A stretch of DNA of 64,000 nucleotides, from the NCBI RefSeq assembly GCF_001485575.1, contig NZ_BCNB01000006.1:2170001-2234000 (forward strand), read 5' to 3'. Positions 61,207-64,000 of the stretch are shown here, piece by piece; within the stretch, counting starts at the first letter, position 1; the number at the start of each line of letters is the position of its first letter. The DNA comes from Haloarcula sp. CBA1127. GTDB taxonomy: Archaea; Halobacteriota; Halobacteria; Halobacteriales; Haloarculaceae. The notes beneath the pieces were generated by a model. The model was not told the DNA's origin, ran no database searches, and was given only the letters and a program-made list of their open reading frames with translations. The translations under genes and the position numbers were made by a program.

Positions 61207-62160
61207 ATGACAGAGACGTTCTACGAGGTACTGGGCGTTCCAACTGACGCCTCAACGGCGGCTATCGAAGCGGCCTATCGGGAGCGACTGAAGGAAACCC
61301 ATCCTGACGTGAGCGATGCGGCCGACGCCGGCGAGGCGACACAGCGGCTCATCGAAGCTCGGGACGTGCTCACCGACGAGGACGAGCGGGCGCGATACGA
61401 CCGGCTGGGTCACGAAGCCTACGTCGCGGGCGAGAGCAACATACCGGACGACGGCGGCAGCGACGCGGCCGAAGCGGCACGGCGCGCGGGCTATGACGAG
61501 TCCGAATCGGCAACCGATCGAACCGAGGCGAGCACTGACCGAAGTACAGCCCGGACAAACGCCCGGGACCGGGCGCGACGTGAACGGGCCGCCAGAGATC
61601 GCGTCGCCGATGACAGAGACGAGCGCTCGACCGCCGACACTGATGCGTCGTCGAGCAACAAGCAATCGACCGACCCAGCCAGCGAGACGGCGACCGCGTC
61701 GAACGCAGAGTCGACTCGGCACTCTGGGGCCACGGCGACCAGCGGCTTCAGCGATAACGCCGGCAGCGGTGCTACTTGGAGTTCTTCGTCCGCGTACTCC
61801 GTCCGACAGACGGACACCCCGTCCCGCGGGTCGCTTCTGGAGAGGCCGACCGGCCGGGGGCTGACGCTGTTTGCCATTACGTTCGCCCTCTATCCAGTGA
61901 TGCTGTTCAGCGCGTTACTCCCGGCGTTCCCGCTGTGGGTCAACCTGACGATAGGGGTCTGTACCCTGTTTATGATCGGCTACCTCCAGTCCGAACCTAC
62001 TATCGCGATTATGGTGTTTGGGAGCTGGAGTCTAACGACGACAGTGCTGCTAGTCACGTTGAACATCAGCGCACTCTCGCTTGTCGGCGCGCTCGCACTA
62101 TCGGGGACGTGGCTCCCGTTCGGACTGTCGCTGTTGACGGCGTCCGTGTTGCGGCTCTAA
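61207..62160 (+). CDS. DnaJ-domain membrane protein
   Basis: A 317-residue protein. The J domain fills residues 1-70 (FYEVLGVPTDASTAAIEAAYRERLKETHPDVSD, with the HPD motif). A long Asp/Arg/Ser/Thr-rich disordered linker (about 75-200) follows, then three or four membrane segments from about residue 215. It lacks the G/F, zinc and C-terminal DnaJ domains, so it probably recruits DnaK to the membrane. Convergent with menD, 4 bases between stops. Confidence 0.85.
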   Translation: MTETFYEVLGVPTDASTAAIEAAYRERLKETHPDVSDAADAGEATQRLIEARDVLTDEDERARYDRLGHEAYVAGESNIPDDGGSDAAEAARRAGYDESESATDRTEASTDRSTARTNARDRARRERAARDRVADDRDERSTADTDASSSNKQSTDPASETATASNAESTRHSGATATSGFSDNAGSGATWSSSSAYSVRQTDTPSRGSLLERPTGRGLTLFAITFALYPVMLFSALLPAFPLWVNLTIGVCTLFMIGYLQSEPTIAIMVFGSWSLTTTVLLVTLNISALSLVGALALSGTWLPFGLSLLTASVLRL

Positions 62161-62164
62161 CAGA

Positions 62165-63943
62165 TCAGTCGCCAGTGAGGGCTTCCTCGACCTGTTCGGC
62201 AAGCCGATCTCTGACCGCGTGGCTGTCGCCCGCGTCGAACCGGACCTCGATGACCTGTGTCCCATCGCTCTGGACTGACTTGGCGAAGCGCTCGCGGAAC
62301 TGCCGGCGGTCGGCCACCCGCTCGAACTCCAAGGAATAGAGCGCCTCCGTCGGCTCGAAATCGAGCCCGTGCGGCGTTCGGAACTGGTCCTCAAAGGTGG
62401 GGTGGTCCTCAATGGGCAGCATGTGGAAGATGCCGCCGCCGTCGTTGTTGAGCAGAACGACTGTCGCGTCTACCGCACAGCGGCCGAGTGCGAGCAGGCC
62501 GTTCATGTCGTGGTAGTACGCCAAGTCGCCGGTGACGAGCACGAGCGGGTCGGATGTCGCGCTCCCAGCTCCAAGCGCCGTCGAGGTGATGCCGTCGATA
62601 CCGCTGGCCCCGCGGTTGCCCAGCACGGTCAGGTCGGCGTCACGGGGGCCGCCGAAGCGGTCCATATCTCGTATCGGCATACTGTTCGAGATGAACAGCG
62701 TGGCCGGGTCCGGGGCCAGCGCGGTCACGTCCGCGATGACGCCTCCTTCCCAGTAGGTCCCCGAAGCGGTTTCAACAACCGCGTCCCAGTGGGCCTGCTC
62801 CGCTCTGGTGAACTGGTCGCGCCACGACGCTGCACCGCCACCCAGCGTCTCGTCCGTGAGCGCATCCGCGGTGGCGTCGGGGTCAGCAACGAGCAGGTCT
62901 GTCGCCGTAAACTCGGCCTCCGACCAGCCGCCGGCCGGGTCGACGAGGAACTGCTGGCAGTCGGCGTCCCGGAGGTAGTGACGCAGCGGCTTCGAGGTCG
63001 GCGACGCGCCGAACCGGACGACGACATCGGGGTCGTCCCACTGGTCGACGCTGTCGCTTCCGAGATAGCTGTCGTAGCCGCCACAGACCGGCACATCGAG
63101 CCGGTCGACGTGGGGGCCGAACCGCAGGTCCGACAGCGGGTCCGCCAGAACGGGGAAGCCCGTGGCCGCCGCCAGCCGTTCAAGCGAGTCTGCACTGAGT
63201 CCATTGTCGGCCGGCCCGGCGACGATGAGGCCCCGTTCGGCGGCCTCAAGTGCGTCCTGCACGCGGCGCACTGTCCGCTCATCCGGTTCAGCGACGCCCT
63301 CGCTCGTCGTGACAAACGGGCCATCACGGCCGGTTTCGGCCTCATTGTCACCGCTCGCCCAGTCGGCCGGAACGCCCGCCGGGTCGTCTTCGGGCACCGA
63401 CGTCGGCTCCAGTGGCTTCCGGAAGCGACAGTTCAGGTGAACCGGACCGGGGTCGTTACCGGTACTCTCTGCGAGGGCTCGGGCCGCTGTGGTCCGTAAC
63501 ATCCGAACCTTCCGCGGCTCGGCCTCTGGCTCTGGCATATCGCGATACCAGCGGACGGCGTCGCCGTACAGCTTCTCCTGGTCGACAGTCTGGTTCGCCC
63601 CGCTGTCGATGAGTTCCGGCGGGCGGTCCGCTGTAAGCAAGAGCAACGGGACACCCGACTGGTTCGCTTCGATGACCGCAGGGTGGTAGTTCGCCGCGGC
63701 GGTCCCCGACGTGCAAACCAGCGGCGTCGGCTCGCCGGTTCGCCGGGCGCGTCCCAGTGCGAAGAAGGCTGCCGACCGCTCGTCGAGATGGGAAAACACC
63801 TCGATGTCGGGATGCTCGGCGAATGCGACCGTCAGCGGCGTCGAGCGGCTCCCGGGCGAGAGACACACCGCGTCAACGCCGCCCGCAACGAGTTCGGAAA
63901 CGAGCGTCTCCGCCCACAGCGTGTTGACGTTCGGTGCCGTCAT
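62165..63943 (-). CDS. menD: SEPHCHC synthase
   Basis: A 592-residue ThDP enzyme that joins isochorismate and 2-oxoglutarate. N-terminal CLSPGSRSTPLTVAF and SHLDERSAAFFALG, middle TADRPPELIDSGANQTVDQ, and the C-terminal ThDP region GDLAYYHDMNGLLAL with NNDGGGIFHMLP are typical. ATG 63943 (MTAPNVNTL) overlaps the menF stop by 4 bases. Confidence 0.93.
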   Translation of the reverse strand: MTAPNVNTLWAETLVSELVAGGVDAVCLSPGSRSTPLTVAFAEHPDIEVFSHLDERSAAFFALGRARRTGEPTPLVCTSGTAAANYHPAVIEANQSGVPLLLLTADRPPELIDSGANQTVDQEKLYGDAVRWYRDMPEPEAEPRKVRMLRTTAARALAESTGNDPGPVHLNCRFRKPLEPTSVPEDDPAGVPADWASGDNEAETGRDGPFVTTSEGVAEPDERTVRRVQDALEAAERGLIVAGPADNGLSADSLERLAAATGFPVLADPLSDLRFGPHVDRLDVPVCGGYDSYLGSDSVDQWDDPDVVVRFGASPTSKPLRHYLRDADCQQFLVDPAGGWSEAEFTATDLLVADPDATADALTDETLGGGAASWRDQFTRAEQAHWDAVVETASGTYWEGGVIADVTALAPDPATLFISNSMPIRDMDRFGGPRDADLTVLGNRGASGIDGITSTALGAGSATSDPLVLVTGDLAYYHDMNGLLALGRCAVDATVVLLNNDGGGIFHMLPIEDHPTFEDQFRTPHGLDFEPTEALYSLEFERVADRRQFRERFAKSVQSDGTQVIEVRFDAGDSHAVRDRLAEQVEEALTGD

Positions 63944-64000
63944 TCCAGCTCGTCCAGTATCGGCCGGTATTTGAGCTGGACCTCGTCCCACTCGCGGTCG
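63940..64000 (-). CDS. menF: C-terminal end of isochorismate synthase (5' part outside window)
   Basis: The last 19 codons before the stop at 63940-63942 read DREWDEVQLKYRPILDELE. This fits the end of a MenF/chorismate-binding enzyme, and menF usually precedes menD. The ATGA overlap with menD supports it. Too short to confirm by itself. Confidence 0.6.
   Translation of the reverse strand, partial: DREWDEVQLKYRPILDELE

Overview
The window looks like a chromosomal segment of a haloarchaeon, most like Haloarcula. The proteins are acidic (Asp/Glu rich), the DNA is GC rich, and many genes have a TATA-like element 25-30 bases before the start codon and no Shine-Dalgarno sequence, as expected for leaderless transcripts. 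The gene content is archaeal: TFE, a TFB-like cyclin protein, aMBF1, fibrillarin/Nop5, Trm56, an ADP-forming acyl-CoA synthetase, GshA, a men-type menaquinone pathway and a PGF-CTERM protein. The genus is an inference.

Layout. 1-6.5 kb: a minus-strand run of an RGP/GT75-like protein, an Fbp-type iron ABC transporter (binding protein, permease, ATPase) and a PMT-type membrane glycosyltransferase. 6.7-9.4 kb: a FabG-type reductase with propionyl/acetyl-CoA carboxylase PccB and PccX. 9.7-13.5 kb: a second iron-type binding lipoprotein, an unknown protein, and a two-subunit thiolase (thiolase plus OB-fold protein). 13.5-14.2 kb: an AT-rich island with a candidate microprotein. 15.35-16.05 kb: an intact IS6-family element with 8-bp target duplications. 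16.1-17 kb: a small acidic iron-box gene and DpsA. 17.7-20.8 kb: ADP-forming acyl-CoA synthetase with a Pta-like P-loop protein. 21-25.2 kb: a biotin operon bioB-bioU-like-bioF-bioD with no bioA. 25.3-29.9 kb: cytochrome oxidase subunits III, I and II. 29.9-33.3 kb: panB, HAD, acyl-CoA dehydrogenase, MBF1. 33.4-34.2 kb: two tRNA-Leu genes and a 21-bp tRNA-end duplication. 34.2-49.6 kb: housekeeping and conserved halophile genes. 49.7-52 kb: a LOV-type sensor kinase. 52.1-64 kb: an acyl-CoA ligase and the menaquinone genes menA, menC, menE, menB, menD and the end of menF, interrupted by a Fic/Doc-like gene, a 30-residue ORF, a membrane protein and a DnaJ-membrane protein.

How the genes work together. 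The strongest unifying signal is a 16-bp palindrome, TTTAGG-N4-CCTAAA, which matches the core of DtxR/IdeR-type iron boxes. Three exact copies and one 1-mismatch copy lie just before four start codons in the first 16 kb: the RGP/GT75-like gene, the Fbp-type binding protein, the second binding lipoprotein and the 49-residue acidic protein. Two imperfect copies lie next to two of these. This defines a local iron regulon that ties metal uptake to two glycosyltransferase-like proteins and an undescribed small protein, with the iron-storage protein DpsA next door. Secondary points of interest are the likely BioU replacement of BioA, the thiolase with Ser at the usual nucleophilic Cys position, the LOV kinase, and the Fic-like insertion in the menaquinone locus.
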